DNA of 64,000 nucleotides from Lonsdalea britannica (GTDB lineage Bacteria; Pseudomonadota; Gammaproteobacteria; Enterobacterales; Enterobacteriaceae): NCBI RefSeq assembly GCF_002111595.1, contig NZ_LUTN01000018.1, positions 1 to 64,000 of the forward strand, read 5' to 3'. Shown piece by piece: positions 51,010 to 61,223 of this stretch (position 1 is its first letter; each line of letters starts with the position of its first letter). The notes under the pieces were generated by a model. It saw only the letters and a program-made list of their open reading frames with translations, ran no database searches and was not told where the DNA came from. The position numbers and the translations under genes were made by a program.

Positions 51010-51278
51010 GCGCAGGCGGGCTCCTCAATCTTGCGCCATGCTTCATAAAAACGTCTCCCACCGTGAGCGCTGTGGGAGGCGCTGCTGACGAGAGGCTCGT
51101 TCACCGCCGTGGGGCCGATAAACGGCAAAGAAAAGGCGCGTCTTTCAGTCACCGATTGTTTATGACCGGTAAATCAGAGAAAATGCCCCGCTTAACGATT
51201 GATTTCCGCTCTGCCTGACGTGACATCGCTGCGATCTGATGCTGACGCCGGGTGCTAACCTGAAGAAGCCTGAACAAC

Positions 51279-52868
51279 ATGTCTCCAAGTGAATTTGCCC
51301 GCGAAGTCTCGAAACGACGGACTTTTGCCATTATTTCCCACCCTGACGCCGGTAAAACCACCATCACGGAAAAGGTTTTGCTGTTCGGACAGGCGATCCA
51401 GACCGCCGGTACGGTAAAAGGCCGCGGCTCTAACCAGCACGCCAAATCCGACTGGATGGAAATGGAAAAACAACGTGGTATCTCCATCACGACCTCCGTG
51501 ATGCAGTTCCCGTATCGGGATAGCCTGGTCAATCTGCTGGATACCCCGGGGCATGAAGACTTCTCGGAAGATACCTACCGTACGCTGACCGCTGTCGACT
51601 GCTGTCTGATGGTGATCGATGCCGCGAAAGGGGTGGAAGATCGTACCCGCAAACTGATGGATGTCACCCGTCTGCGCGATACTCCGATTCTGACCTTTAT
51701 GAACAAGCTCGACCGCGACATTCGCGATCCGATGGAGCTGCTGGATGAAGTGGAAAGCGAGCTGAACATCGCCTGTTCGCCCATCACCTGGCCTATCGGC
51801 TGCGGCAAGCTGTTTAAAGGGGTCTATCACCTTTATAAAGATGAAACTTACCTGTATCAGCGCGGGATGGGGCATACCATCCAGGAACTGCGCGTTATCA
51901 AAGGGCTGGATAACCCTGAGCTCGACAGCGCGGTCGGCGAAGAACTGGCGGCCCAGCTGCGTGAAGAGCTGGAATTGGTACAGGGCGCTTCCAATGAGTT
52001 CGAAGAAGAGGCTTTCCTGAGCGGCGATTTAACGCCGGTCTTCTTCGGCACCGCGCTAGGTAACTTCGGCGTGGACCACATGCTGGACGGCCTGGTCGAC
52101 TGGGCGCCGACGCCGATGCCGCGTAAAACCAACGTGCGTGAAGTGGTCGCGTCGGAAGAAAAATTCTCCGGCTTCGTTTTCAAGATCCAGGCCAATATGG
52201 ACCCGAAACACCGCGACCGCGTTGCTTTCATGCGCGTCGTGTCGGGTAAATATGAGAAAGGTATGAAGCTGCGTCAGGTACGGACCGGCAAAGATGTGAC
52301 GATCGCGGACGCGCTGACCTTCATGGCGGGCGACCGTTCTCACGTGGAAGAAGCGTATCCCGGCGACATTATCGGCCTGCATAACCACGGCACCATCCAG
52401 ATTGGCGATACGTTCACGCAGGGCGAAGACATGAAGTTCACCGGTATTCCGAACTTCGCGCCGGAACTGTTCCGCCGCATTCGCCTGCGCGATCCGCTGA
52501 GACAGAAACAACTGCTGAAAGGATTGGTTCAGCTGTCCGAAGAGGGGGCTGTGCAGGTATTCCGTCCGCTGATCAATAACGATCTGATCGTGGGCGCGGT
52601 AGGGGTACTGCAGTTTGATGTGGTCGTTGCCCGTCTGAAGACGGAGTACAACGTGGAAGCGGTTTATGAGTCGGTCAACGTCTCCACCGCGCGCTGGGTA
52701 GAATGCGGCGACGTCAAAAAGCTGGAAGAGTTTAAGCGTAAGAATGAGCAGCATCTGGCGCTGGATGGCGGCGACAACCTGTCCTATGTCGCCCCCACGA
52801 TGGTCAACCTGAATCTGACTCAGGAACGTTACCCTGACGTACAGTTCCACAAAACACGCGAACATTAA
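51279..52868 (+). CDS. prfC: peptide chain release factor 3
   Basis: A 529-residue translational GTPase that removes RF1/RF2 from the ribosome. G1 is [15 protein letters not shown]3 is [18 protein letters not shown] and G4 is FMNKLDRD. Length equals E. coli RF3 and the frame is intact. ATG 51279 follows AAGAAGCC. Confidence 0.97.
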   Translation: MSPSEFAREVSKRRTFAIISHPDAGKTTITEKVLLFGQAIQTAGTVKGRGSNQHAKSDWMEMEKQRGISITTSVMQFPYRDSLVNLLDTPGHEDFSEDTYRTLTAVDCCLMVIDAAKGVEDRTRKLMDVTRLRDTPILTFMNKLDRDIRDPMELLDEVESELNIACSPITWPIGCGKLFKGVYHLYKDETYLYQRGMGHTIQELRVIKGLDNPELDSAVGEELAAQLREELELVQGASNEFEEEAFLSGDLTPVFFGTALGNFGVDHMLDGLVDWAPTPMPRKTNVREVVASEEKFSGFVFKIQANMDPKHRDRVAFMRVVSGKYEKGMKLRQVRTGKDVTIADALTFMAGDRSHVEEAYPGDIIGLHNHGTIQIGDTFTQGEDMKFTGIPNFAPELFRRIRLRDPLRQKQLLKGLVQLSEEGAVQVFRPLINNDLIVGAVGVLQFDVVVARLKTEYNVEAVYESVNVSTARWVECGDVKKLEEFKRKNEQHLALDGGDNLSYVAPTMVNLNLTQERYPDVQFHKTREH

Positions 52869-52898
52869 TATTCTGCTTAAGATTTACGCAGATGACAT

Positions 52899-52923
52899 AA
52901 GCCAGGCTCACGCCTGGCTTTTT
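52899..52923 (+). terminator. prfC terminator
   Basis: AAGCCAGGC pairs with GCCTGGCTT around a three-to-four base loop and is followed by TTTTT. It lies 31 nt after the prfC stop. Confidence 0.85.
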
Positions 52924-53272
52924 GCTATTTTATTATTATATTTCAGATAATTATCCCCCATATCCCCGGCGTCAGCTCTTGATTTACCGCACGGACAAAT
53001 CCGAATCTCTCGAAATTGCTGTCTTTTTCATCACGTTGCCTGGGTTTTTACCCGCAGTCAGCTATAGTTAACAGTGTGTACGATATTTCTAGTTTGTTTC
53101 ACTGTTAATTTAACGAGAGGCAGCGGGTTGTATTGAAGTGTTGGTAATTTACGGCATGACAATCTATTCGGTAGCCGATGCCGGCTACGATGCGCTAGCC
53201 CCGTGATTGACTCTTTATGAGCACATCCCGTGCAGTGGAACAGTGGTAGTGGCAACAAAAAGGAAGATCTAG

Positions 53273-53890
53273 ATGAAAAAGACCAAGATTGCACAATCAG
53301 TAATGGCCGTTGTTCTGGGTACTATGTTGCTGGGCGGTCAGGCGATGGCAGAAGAAACGTTCAGCCAGAAAGTGAAGAACGTGGCCGATACCACCGGACA
53401 GAAAGTCGATAGCTCCATGACTTCTGCAGGGAATTATCTGGATGACAGCACGGTCACCGCAAAAGTGAAAAGCGCGCTGCTGGAAGATAAAACCATTGAT
53501 AGCGGAGACATCTCCGTCGCGACATCTAAAGGCGTCGTAACCCTGAGCGGTTTTGTCGCAAGCCAGGATCTTTCCGCGCACGCGGTCAGCATCGCGAGCA
53601 AGACCGAGGGCGTGAAGTCCGTCAGCGATAAGCTGCAGGTCAAAGATGAAAAAGGTTCCCAGACAGTCGGCGCTTATGCCGGAGATACGGTAACCACCAG
53701 CAAAGTCAAAGCGAAATTCCTGGCGGACAGCATCGTTCCGTCTCGCCACATCAAAGTTGAAACGCATGACGGCATTGTGCAGCTGACCGGTCAGGTATCG
53801 ACGGCGGCACAGTCTGCTCAGGCGGAAAGTTTGGCCAAGGCTGTTGAAGGGGTCAAAAGCGTCAAGAATGACCTGACGGTGAAATCCTAA
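53273..53890 (+). CDS. osmY: OsmY hyperosmotically inducible periplasmic protein
   Basis: A 205-residue periplasmic protein with a signal peptide cleaved near AMA-EE (residues 1-28) and two BON domains (about residues 58-125 and 138-205; each begins with SKVK- or AKVKSALLED-like helices). OsmY is RpoS-controlled in enterics and acts as a chaperone/envelope stress protein. AAGGAAGATC precedes the ATG. The 400-base region before it (52924-53272) holds no gene; a -10-like CTATAGTT near 53060 suits a stress promoter. Confidence 0.95.
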   Translation: MKKTKIAQSVMAVVLGTMLLGGQAMAEETFSQKVKNVADTTGQKVDSSMTSAGNYLDDSTVTAKVKSALLEDKTIDSGDISVATSKGVVTLSGFVASQDLSAHAVSIASKTEGVKSVSDKLQVKDEKGSQTVGAYAGDTVTTSKVKAKFLADSIVPSRHIKVETHDGIVQLTGQVSTAAQSAQAESLAKAVEGVKSVKNDLTVKS

Positions 53891-54139
53891 TTCAGCTCCG
53901 ACTCCGGGTTATGCCGTTCCTCGGGTAACCCGCGATCACATCTGCGCGGCGGCTATCTCGCCGCCGCGCCTGTCAGGACGACTCACCGACGGTATCTTCG
54001 CTCAGGGCGGCTTCGGCGCCATCAGACCAATGAGCGCGGTTTCGGGCTCATGGTTCTGCCCCGTCGGATAGCCGCGTTGCGTTCTAAGACGCTGGCTGCA
54101 ACAACATCACTTTAATCACCCGATATTGAAGGAGAGCGT

Positions 54140-54301
54140 ATGTTTCGTTGGGGTATTATTTTTCTGATTGTCGCGCTGATCGCCGCCGCGCTGGGTTTCG
54201 GCGGACTGGCGGGTGTCGCGGCGAGTGCAGCTAAAATCGTCTTCGTGATCGGTATCATTCTATTCCTGATCAGTCTCTTCATGGGACGCAGGCGTCCATA
54301 G
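54140..54301 (+). CDS. ytjA: small membrane protein YtjA (DUF1328)
   Basis: A 53-residue protein starting [20 protein letters not shown] with two membrane helices and the Gly/Ala pattern [17 protein letters not shown], ending GRRRP. GGAG lies 6 nt before the ATG. DUF1328/YtjA follows osmY in E. coli as well. Function unknown; probably stress-induced with osmY. Confidence 0.93.
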   Translation: MFRWGIIFLIVALIAAALGFGGLAGVAASAAKIVFVIGIILFLISLFMGRRRP

Positions 54302-54368
54302 CGATAGCAGTCTGTAGGTGTCGCTAAGGACGTGAATGTGGAGTCTGTGCTGTATCACGTCTATCAAC

Positions 54369-54411
54369 CGCCGGCCCGGCATCCACAAGGATGTGCGGGC
54401 CGGTTTTGTAT
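54369..54411 (+). terminator. terminator after ytjA
   Basis: CCGGCCCG(GCATCC) pairs with (GGATGTG)CGGGCCGG around ACAA and is followed by TTTTGTATTT. Confidence 0.75.
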
Positions 54412-54592
54412 TTAACGGAAAGGCTCGCCTGTCTTTTCGCGTCATCCCTCGGGGCGACGCCTTGCGCTGCGTTCATGGCGGCTCCCATTCGATATAAGGC
54501 CGGTGGCCCGGTCTGTTGCAGGCACATGTCGCGATGGGCGAGTAACTGCTATCCTCACAGCCTCTCATTCCGCATGGAGGTCGTATTTGCTT

Positions 54593-55417
54593 ATGCCGGG
54601 TTTTGAACTGACCGCCAGCCAGACCGACCTGCGCTCTGACGCGCCGGGTCCGCTGATAGATACCCACTGCCATTTTGACGTTCCTTTGTTTTTGAATGAC
54701 GAGTCTGACAGCGTGCGACGCGCTCAGGACGCGGGCATCACCGATATCATCATTCCCGCGGTGGACGCCCATCACTTCGATCTTATCCTTCAACTCTCCC
54801 AACGTTGGCCTGGCCTGCATGCGGCGCTGGGATTGCATCCGTTATATATCGATCGTCATGACGAAAAGGATTTAGCGTTGCTGGACGCCCGGTTGCAGTC
54901 GCATCGGGAAGGCGTAGTCGCGGTCGGCGAGATGGGGTTGGATCTCTATATGGATAATCCCCAGTTCGATCGCCAGTGCCATTTTCTCGGCGAACAGCTG
55001 GCGCTGGCTCGTCGTCACGATCTGCCGGTGATCCTGCACTCCCGGCGGACACATGATCGTTTGGCGGCGATACTTCGGCGGTGCCCTCTGCCGCGCACGG
55101 GCGTGGTGCACGGTTTTTCAGGTAGCTATGAGCAGGCGATGGTGTTTATCCGGCTGGGTTTTTATATCGGCGTTGGCGGCACTATCACCTATCCGCGCGC
55201 CAGCAAAACACGTCAAACGATAGCGAAATTGCCGTTGGAATTCCTGCTGTTGGAAACGGATGCGCCGGATATGCCCGTATCGGGTCATCAGGGTTCGCCC
55301 AATCGGCCGGAACGTATACGCGACGTATTTGCGTCGTTGTGTGAACTGCGGAAGGAAATGCCGATGGAGCTCGTCACGGCCCTGGCGGCGAATTCGCGAC
55401 GTTTATTTCAAATTTGA
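54593..55417 (+). CDS. yjjV: TatD-family metal-dependent hydrolase YjjV
   Basis: A putative DNase/deoxyribonuclease of the TatD family. Metal ligands are visible: IDTHCHFD, VAVGEMGLDL, VILHSRRTHD, VVHGFSGSYE and LLLETDAPDMP. ATG 54593 is taken as start; an in-frame TTG at 54587 has better spacing from GGAGG (54576-54580) and may be the real start. The length of about 274 residues includes a short N-terminal extension compared with E. coli YjjV. yjjU, which lies between ytjA and yjjV in E. coli, is absent here. Confidence 0.93.
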   Translation: MPGFELTASQTDLRSDAPGPLIDTHCHFDVPLFLNDESDSVRRAQDAGITDIIIPAVDAHHFDLILQLSQRWPGLHAALGLHPLYIDRHDEKDLALLDARLQSHREGVVAVGEMGLDLYMDNPQFDRQCHFLGEQLALARRHDLPVILHSRRTHDRLAAILRRCPLPRTGVVHGFSGSYEQAMVFIRLGFYIGVGGTITYPRASKTRQTIAKLPLEFLLLETDAPDMPVSGHQGSPNRPERIRDVFASLCELRKEMPMELVTALAANSRRLFQI

Positions 55418-55845
55418 ACGAATAATCGGCGCGTTAGAACGATGGGTAAATCCTAATCACATGTTATCAATGATAAAAAAATTAACATCCGGTTCGATAA
55501 TGCCGGAATAGTCCTTTTTTCTTCCCGCCAGACTTATCCATTTTCTTCTTCTGACCCACTCTACCCACTGCCGTTAGATGACGTTTTATTGTTTTATGAC
55601 AATAGGTAACGTGATGAATAGTGGGTAGAAAGAGGAGAAATAATGCACTTTTATCCCAAAATATACAATATTTCAGAATATTTGACGTTTTTATTCATTT
55701 AATGTTGTATGCATCGTTGGTTGCTGCCGATAGGCCTTTTATCGCCCAACTTCTTCGTTTGTTAAGTTTTCTAAAGAGAAGGGGCGCACCCTGGCAGTAG
55801 CATAGGCTTTCTTATTTATTACTTTCTCTACTAAAGGGATTTTCC
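55418..55845. other. intergenic region upstream of the nucleoside transporter
   Basis: No gene is supported. It is AT-rich from 55590 to 55700 and contains a weak hairpin with T-run near 55488-55522 that could end yjjV. Promoter elements for the transporter are expected here, but no clear CRP or CytR site was recognised. Confidence 0.4.
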
Positions 55846-57123
55846 ATGGAAATATTAATGAGTCTGGTGGGGATGGCCGTACTCATCCTGGTCGGAATCA
55901 TGCTGTCTAATAACCGTAAGGCAATAAACGTTCGCACGGTTGTCGGCGCTTTTTTGATCCAGATCTGTATTGGCGTATTGGCGCTATATGTTCCCCTGGG
56001 CCGACAGGTTCTTGCCAGTATCACTTCCGGCGTAGGTAACGTCATCGGCTATGGCAATGACGGGATCGCTTTTATGTTCGGTGGCCTGGCCTCGGATAAA
56101 ATGTTCGAGATCTTCGGCGGCGGCGGTTTTGTCTTTGCGCTGCGGGTACTGCCGATGATTGTGTTCTTCTCTTCCCTTATCGCGGTGCTGTATTACCTCG
56201 GCATCATGCAGTGGGTCGTTCGTCTGCTGGGCGGCAGCCTACAGCTGCTGTTGCGGACGTCGCGCACCGAATCTCTCTCCGCCACCGCGAATATCTTTGT
56301 CGGCATGACCGAGGCGCCATTGGTGGTGCGTCCCTACATTGCGGGCATGACGCAGTCCGAACTCTTTGCCGTCATGTGCGGCGGGCTGGCCTCTATCTCC
56401 GTTTCCGTTCTTGCGGGCTATGCGCAGATGGGCGTGCCGCTGGAGTATCTGATCGCCGCTTCCTTTATGGCCGCGCCGGGCAGCCTGCTGTTTGCCAAGC
56501 TGATCATGCCGGAAACGGAACAGACGCATGACCGTGATACGGTTCAACATTTCGACGGTGAAGAACAAAAACCGAGCAATGTCATCGACGCGGCGGCGGG
56601 CGGTGCGGCGTCAGGTTTGCAATTGGCGCTAAATGTTGGCGCAATGTTACTGGCTTTTATCGCTTTGATTGCTTTACTTAACGGTATCCTCAGCGGTGTT
56701 GGCGGCTGGTTCGATTATCCGCAGCTGTCTCTGGAGCTGGTTCTTGGCTGGATTTTTGCACCTGTGGCATTCCTGATCGGTGTGCCGTGGAGTGAAGCAA
56801 CGGTGGCAGGTTCATTCATCGGTCAGAAGCTGGTTGTTAATGAATTTGTGGCCTATTTGAATTTGAGCTCCTACCTCAAACCTGACGATGTGGTTGCGGC
56901 CTCCGGTTTACAGGTACTGTCTACACACACGAAAGCGATTGTCTCTTTTGCACTGTGCGGCTTCGCCAATTTGTCCTCTATTGCCATTCTCATTGGCGGT
57001 TTGGGCAGCATGGCGCCGAATAGACGTCCGGACATTGCCCGCTTCGGAATGAAAGCCATTGCGGCAGGGACGCTATCGAATCTGATGAGCGCCAGTATCG
57101 CCGGTTTCTTTCTGGCTTTGTGA
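55846..57123 (+). CDS. concentrative nucleoside transporter, NupC/CNT family
   Basis: A 425-residue symporter taking up nucleosides with Na+ or H+. The closest remembered relative is the Vibrio cholerae CNT of known structure rather than E. coli NupC: LYYLGIMQWVVRLLGGSLQ, IFVGMTEAPLVVRPYIAGMT (helical hairpin 1, QTE-like motif as MTE) and ELFAVMCGGLASISVSVLAGY. The C-terminal gate helix region has VNEFVAYLNLSSYL and SFALCGFANLSSIAILIGG. Intact. Confidence 0.92.
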   Translation: MEILMSLVGMAVLILVGIMLSNNRKAINVRTVVGAFLIQICIGVLALYVPLGRQVLASITSGVGNVIGYGNDGIAFMFGGLASDKMFEIFGGGGFVFALRVLPMIVFFSSLIAVLYYLGIMQWVVRLLGGSLQLLLRTSRTESLSATANIFVGMTEAPLVVRPYIAGMTQSELFAVMCGGLASISVSVLAGYAQMGVPLEYLIAASFMAAPGSLLFAKLIMPETEQTHDRDTVQHFDGEEQKPSNVIDAAAGGAASGLQLALNVGAMLLAFIALIALLNGILSGVGGWFDYPQLSLELVLGWIFAPVAFLIGVPWSEATVAGSFIGQKLVVNEFVAYLNLSSYLKPDDVVAASGLQVLSTHTKAIVSFALCGFANLSSIAILIGGLGSMAPNRRPDIARFGMKAIAAGTLSNLMSASIAGFFLAL

Positions 57124-57180
57124 GTCGTGTTTTACAGGGAGGTAGCGCCGCTGCTTCTCTGTACTGTGAACTAGTGGCAC

Positions 57181-57936
57181 ATGCGCTATGTTCCGCTTGA
57201 AGAGTTAAAGAATATGCTTTCTGTTTTTATAGAAGATATCGAGTGGGTTACGTTCCGCCAGGCTGACAGCGACGCTATTTACCCTGGGGTAGGGGCGCGC
57301 TGTCATTTTTCCCTGCGGACTTATCGTGATGATTTGTTCTTTCGCGCAGGGATTCCTTTTACAGCAGAAATTGCACGCTCAGTGCCTAAGCGTCGGGCTG
57401 AGTATCTGGCCGGACGTCATCTCGCCCGCCGGGTGCTCGAACGCCTGGGGGTTGAGCGATACACATTGAAAAACGGCGAGGATCGTTCGCCGCAGTGGCC
57501 CGACTTTATCGTTGGGTCGTTGAGCCATAACGCAGACTGCGCGCTCTGCGCGGCCCATATGCGTCAGGATACGGCCTCCTACGTCGGATTGGATGTCGAG
57601 ACGGTCATGAGCGAGGAGCGGGCGAACAGCCTGTGGCCGGGGATCATCAACGATGAAGAGTTCGACTGGTTGCATGAGACGTTCCCCGGTCGTTTCTCGA
57701 CGTTGCTGACGCTGGCGTTCTCCGCCAAGGAGAGTTTGTACAAGGCGCTGTATCCGCAGGTGAAACACTATTTTGATTTTCTGGATGTCAAACTTGTGAC
57801 GCTGGACAGCGTCCGGCACACCTTCACTCTGGAACTGTTGTGCGACCTGTCGCCCGACTTCCCGAGGGGGCGGCGCTTTAGCGGGACGTATCAACTGCGA
57901 GAGCAGGATGTGATCACGTTTATTTATCACCAATAA
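57181..57936 (+). CDS. EntD-like 4'-phosphopantetheinyl transferase
   Basis: A 251-residue PPTase that would load phosphopantetheine on carrier domains of peptide or siderophore synthetases. It has the N-terminal EntD-type segment RRAEYLAGRHLARRVLERLG. The magnesium motif is GLDVETVMS (Asp and Glu), and the catalytic FSAKESLYKALYP carries the K-E pair. No ribosome site precedes ATG 57181; ATG 57214 is an alternative. No NRPS/PKS genes lie in this window, so its partners are elsewhere. Confidence 0.88.
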   Translation: MRYVPLEELKNMLSVFIEDIEWVTFRQADSDAIYPGVGARCHFSLRTYRDDLFFRAGIPFTAEIARSVPKRRAEYLAGRHLARRVLERLGVERYTLKNGEDRSPQWPDFIVGSLSHNADCALCAAHMRQDTASYVGLDVETVMSEERANSLWPGIINDEEFDWLHETFPGRFSTLLTLAFSAKESLYKALYPQVKHYFDFLDVKLVTLDSVRHTFTLELLCDLSPDFPRGRRFSGTYQLREQDVITFIYHQ

Positions 57937-57967
57937 TGGATAACGGCACGCTCGAAGGAAGTCGACG

Positions 57968-58720
57968 ATGAAGATGACGGGGAACACGTTGCTAATCACC
58001 GGCGGTGGTTCTGGGATAGGTCGCGGACTGGCGGAAGCCTTTCATCGCGCGGGCAACCAGATCGTCATTGCCGGGCGCGACGTCTCCCGTTTGCGCGAGG
58101 TCGCCTCTGCCCATCCGGGCATGGCGTATCTCGCGCTTGACCAGCGTTCTCCGGACGGCGTGGCGGCTTTCGTCCAGCAGCTGACGGCGCGTTTTCCCAC
58201 GTTGAATGGCGTGATCAATAACGCAGGAATCCAGCGGCGGGAAAAGGTGACCGAACGTGACTGGCAGACGGTGCAGGAGACGATATCCACCAATCTGTTG
58301 GGGCCGATTTACCTGACCACCGCTTTGTTGCCGCATCTGCTTCAGCAACCCCGTGCGGCGATCCTTAACGTGACGTCCGAACTGGCGTTTATGCCGCAGG
58401 CGGCCACGCCAACGTACTGCGCGAGTAAAGCCGCGCTGCACTCTTATACGCAATCGCTGCGTTTTCAGCTGCGCGATACCGCGGTGCAGGTCATAGAGGT
58501 GATCCCGCCTTGGGTGCAGACAGGTTTGCAGGGTGAGCAAGGGCACGATCCGCGGGCGATGCCGCTGGACGTGTTTATCAATGAGACGATGGCATTGTTG
58601 CAGGCGAATCCCGAGTCAGAGGAGATTGTCGTCGCGCGGGCTCGTCCGCTGCGTGACGCGCCGCGCAGTGAGGGCTACGACGCGCTGCTTCAGGCTTTCA
58701 ATTCGCCAGAGGCGGAGTGA
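57968..58720 (+). CDS. SDR-family oxidoreductase, DltE-like
   Basis: A 250-residue NAD(P)-dependent dehydrogenase. The cofactor motif is LITGGGSGIGRG, with INNAG and the catalytic YCASK (Tyr-x3-Lys) plus the upstream Ser in NVTSELAFM. The sequence matches the DltE group of short-chain dehydrogenases (substrate unknown). It begins 31 nt after the PPTase gene with AAGGAAG upstream, so the two are probably co-transcribed. A strong terminator follows. Confidence 0.88.
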   Translation: MKMTGNTLLITGGGSGIGRGLAEAFHRAGNQIVIAGRDVSRLREVASAHPGMAYLALDQRSPDGVAAFVQQLTARFPTLNGVINNAGIQRREKVTERDWQTVQETISTNLLGPIYLTTALLPHLLQQPRAAILNVTSELAFMPQAATPTYCASKAALHSYTQSLRFQLRDTAVQVIEVIPPWVQTGLQGEQGHDPRAMPLDVFINETMALLQANPESEEIVVARARPLRDAPRSEGYDALLQAFNSPEAE

Positions 58721-58753
58721 CCTCGCGAAAGCCGTTATTCGAAAAAGAGATGC

Positions 58754-58790
58754 AAAACAGGCGGAACTTCGGTTCCGCCTGTTTTTTTTA
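58754..58790 (+). terminator. strong bidirectional-type terminator
   Basis: AAACAGGCGGAAC pairs with GTTCCGCCTGTTT around a TTCG tetraloop, followed by a long T-run. It lies between the convergent SDR and livF genes and may serve both. Confidence 0.93.
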
Positions 58791-58842
58791 GTGAATGCTC
58801 ACTTACTTATGAGCCTTACATCATCAGCCTGTTTCAGGAACG

Positions 58843-59561
58843 CTACGCGGCGCGTCCGCCCAGATACAGCTCTCGCATACGTGGATCGTTGAGCAGCTCG
58901 CTCGCGTTGCCTGTCAGTGCGACTTTTCCCAACGCCAGCACATAGGCCCGGTCTGAGATATGCAGGGCTTCCATGGCATTCTGTTCCACCATCAATATCG
59001 CTACGTTCTCTTCCCGACGAATTGCCTGAATGGCGTCGAAGACATCCGTCAGCATTTTGGGCGAGAGCCCGGCGGAAGGCTCGTCCAGCAGCAGGGTTGC
59101 GGGCCGGGGCATCAGGCGCGAGTCAGCGCCAATATCTGACGCTCCCCGCCGGAAAGCGCCGATGCCGTTGCGCGCCATTTCTTGCGCAGCAACGGATAGC
59201 GTTCGCACAGCTCTTCCATTCGCTGTCGGCGCTGTCTGTCCGGCAGAAACTGACCGCCGGTTTGCAAATTTTCCTTGATAGTCAGGTTGTTGAAGACGTT
59301 GTCCGTCTGGGGCACAAAGCCAAGTGAGCACTCACGAACTTTGCGATGGATCGGGATTCTGCCCACGTCACGATCGTCCAACAGAATCTGCCCGCCGCGT
59401 GGCGTCAGGTAGCCCGCGATGCATTTCAACAAGGTTGACTTACCACAGCCGTTGGGGCCGAGCAGCGTGACGATTTCCGCGTTATCCACCTGCAGGGAGA
59501 TGCCCTGAAGGATGTCGATGCCGGGGGTATAGCCAGCCACGACGTCGTGCAACGTAATCAT
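58843..59561 (-). pseudogene. livF: branched-chain amino acid ABC ATPase LivF, one frameshift
   Basis: Second ATPase of the transporter. The first frame holds Walker A LLGPNGCGKSTLLK and signature ALSGGERQILALTRA. The second frame holds Walker B ATLLLDEPSAGLSP and the His switch region ILMVEQNA. The break near 59116 is repaired by one base (CGCGCCTGATG to CGCGCGCTGATG), giving TRALMPRPATLLLDEP and about 239 residues, the usual length. It starts 4 nt inside the end of livG. Confidence 0.9.
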
Positions 59562-60337
59562 ACGGCCTCCTGTTGAGTCTGGGCGCTGCGGCCCAGATAA
59601 GCGTCCAGCACCTGCTGATTATTCGCCAACTCGTCCGGATGGCAACTGGCGACGATGTGCCCGCGATCCAGTACGATACAGCGCTGGCACAGCTCGCGAA
59701 TGAAGTGCATATCGTGTTCAATAATCACCAGCGACAGCCCCTCGCGATTCAAACGTAGTAGCGTCTCCACAATATCCCGTCGCAGGTTGGGGTGAACGCC
59801 AGCCATCGGCTCGTCCAGCATCAGAATCTGCGGATCGCCCATCAGCGCACAGGCGATGCCCAGCAGCTTTTTTTGACCGCCGGACAGCGCTGCGGCGGGC
59901 AGGTCGCGGACGGGATTAAGCAGCAGCGCGTCAATCAACGCCTGCGCTTTGGCGCGGTCTGCCTGTTCGGCGCGTCGAGTCGCCGGTAGCGACAGCAGAC
60001 TGCTCCAGAAACCGTGATGCCGCGTGCCCGCCGTCATCACCACTTCCATCACCGTCATTTTTTGCGGCATAGCGGGGAGCTGGAAAGTGCGTGCAACACC
60101 GGACTGAATGATGCGATGCGTCGGCAACTTATCGATACGTTGCCCGGCGACGTGAATAGCGCCGCCATCTATCGGGGTGAATCCTGAAATCGCATTCAGC
60201 AGCGTACTTTTTCCTGACCCGTTTGGCCCCAGCAGACCGAGGATCTCTCCTTGATGCAGGGTAACGTTGACGCCCTCGAGTACGCGGTTACCGCCGAAGG
60301 CTTTACTGACATTCTCGATCTGCATCAGTGGCGTCAT
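59558..60337 (-). CDS. livG: branched-chain amino acid ABC ATPase LivG
   Basis: A 259-residue ATPase: Walker A LLGPNGSGKSTLLNAI, signature ALSGGQKKLLGIA, Walker B ILMLDEPMAGVHP, and IIEHDMHFI. It overlaps livM and livF by 4 nt each. Intact. It energises import by the LivHM permease. Confidence 0.92.
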   Translation of the reverse strand: MTPLMQIENVSKAFGGNRVLEGVNVTLHQGEILGLLGPNGSGKSTLLNAISGFTPIDGGAIHVAGQRIDKLPTHRIIQSGVARTFQLPAMPQKMTVMEVVMTAGTRHHGFWSSLLSLPATRRAEQADRAKAQALIDALLLNPVRDLPAAALSGGQKKLLGIACALMGDPQILMLDEPMAGVHPNLRRDIVETLLRLNREGLSLVIIEHDMHFIRELCQRCIVLDRGHIVASCHPDELANNQQVLDAYLGRSAQTQQEAV

Positions 60338-61223
60338 GACGGCACCTTCCTTAATTTTTCAGGCAGCAATCCGCCGGAACGCCACAGCAGGCAGGCCAGC
60401 AGAATAACGCCGACCGTGCCCAGACGCAGCGCGCCGGTGATATCGGAACCGATATTAAACAGGTCTTTGGCGAAAGGAATGAAGGTATACAGGCATTCGA
60501 CGACCAGAACGCCCAAGAGCACGCCCGCGACATTGCCGATACCGCCGATCATCACCATGCTCCAGATCAGGAAGGTTTCGGAGGGCAGAAGGTAATCGGG
60601 GCTAACGTAACTGGTGTAATAGGCCATCAGGATCCCCGCGGCGGTGGCGATCGCCGCGCTGCACATCAGCGTGCGGCATTTCAGCCATTGCAGGTGATAG
60701 CCCATGCATGTCGCCAGCTGAGGCTGTTCGCGCATCAGACGTAGCGCCCGGCCGAAGCGGCTTTTACCCAACCGATGGGAGATGATTGCCACCAACGCGA
60801 CGGACAACAGGATCACCACGGCGAAAATCAGTCCGTCGCCCTGCGTAGAGCCGGTGGACCATGCTGGGACGATGTTGCCCAGTCCTTGCGCGCCGCCGGT
60901 CAGCAAGTCTTCATTGATCGCGATCGTGCGAATGATCTCGGCGACGGCCAGGGTGGCAATTCCCCAGTAATCCGCTGCCAGCTGGCGGCCCAGCACCGAC
61001 ATGCCTGCGCCGATCAACAGGGAAAGCGCCATGCCGAACGCGCTGGCTTCGACAAAAGAAAGCCCCAACCGAGCGCCAATTCCGGCGGAGTAAGCGCCGA
61101 TACCGACAAAGGCGATATGGCCGAAGTTGAGCAGTCCAGCGTAGCCCGCCTGGATATTCAGCGCAAGCGCAATCAGGCGTAGATGCCGGTGATGCTAATA
61201 AGATGGAGCAGGAAATCAGACAC
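60334..61223 (-). pseudogene. livM: branched-chain amino acid ABC permease LivM, one frameshift
   Basis: The likely start is GTG 61223 inside the end of livH (8-nt overlap), giving SDFLLHLISITGIYA and then an early stop. The rest of the permease (GYAGLLNFGHIAFVGIGAYS, then GLSFVEASAFGMALSLLIGA to the end, with about eight helices and EAA-loop-like FGRALRLMREQPQLATCMGY) is in another frame. Adding one C near 61176 (GCCTGATTG to GCNCTGATTG) gives YALIALALNIQAGY and about 296 residues. Confidence 0.88.
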
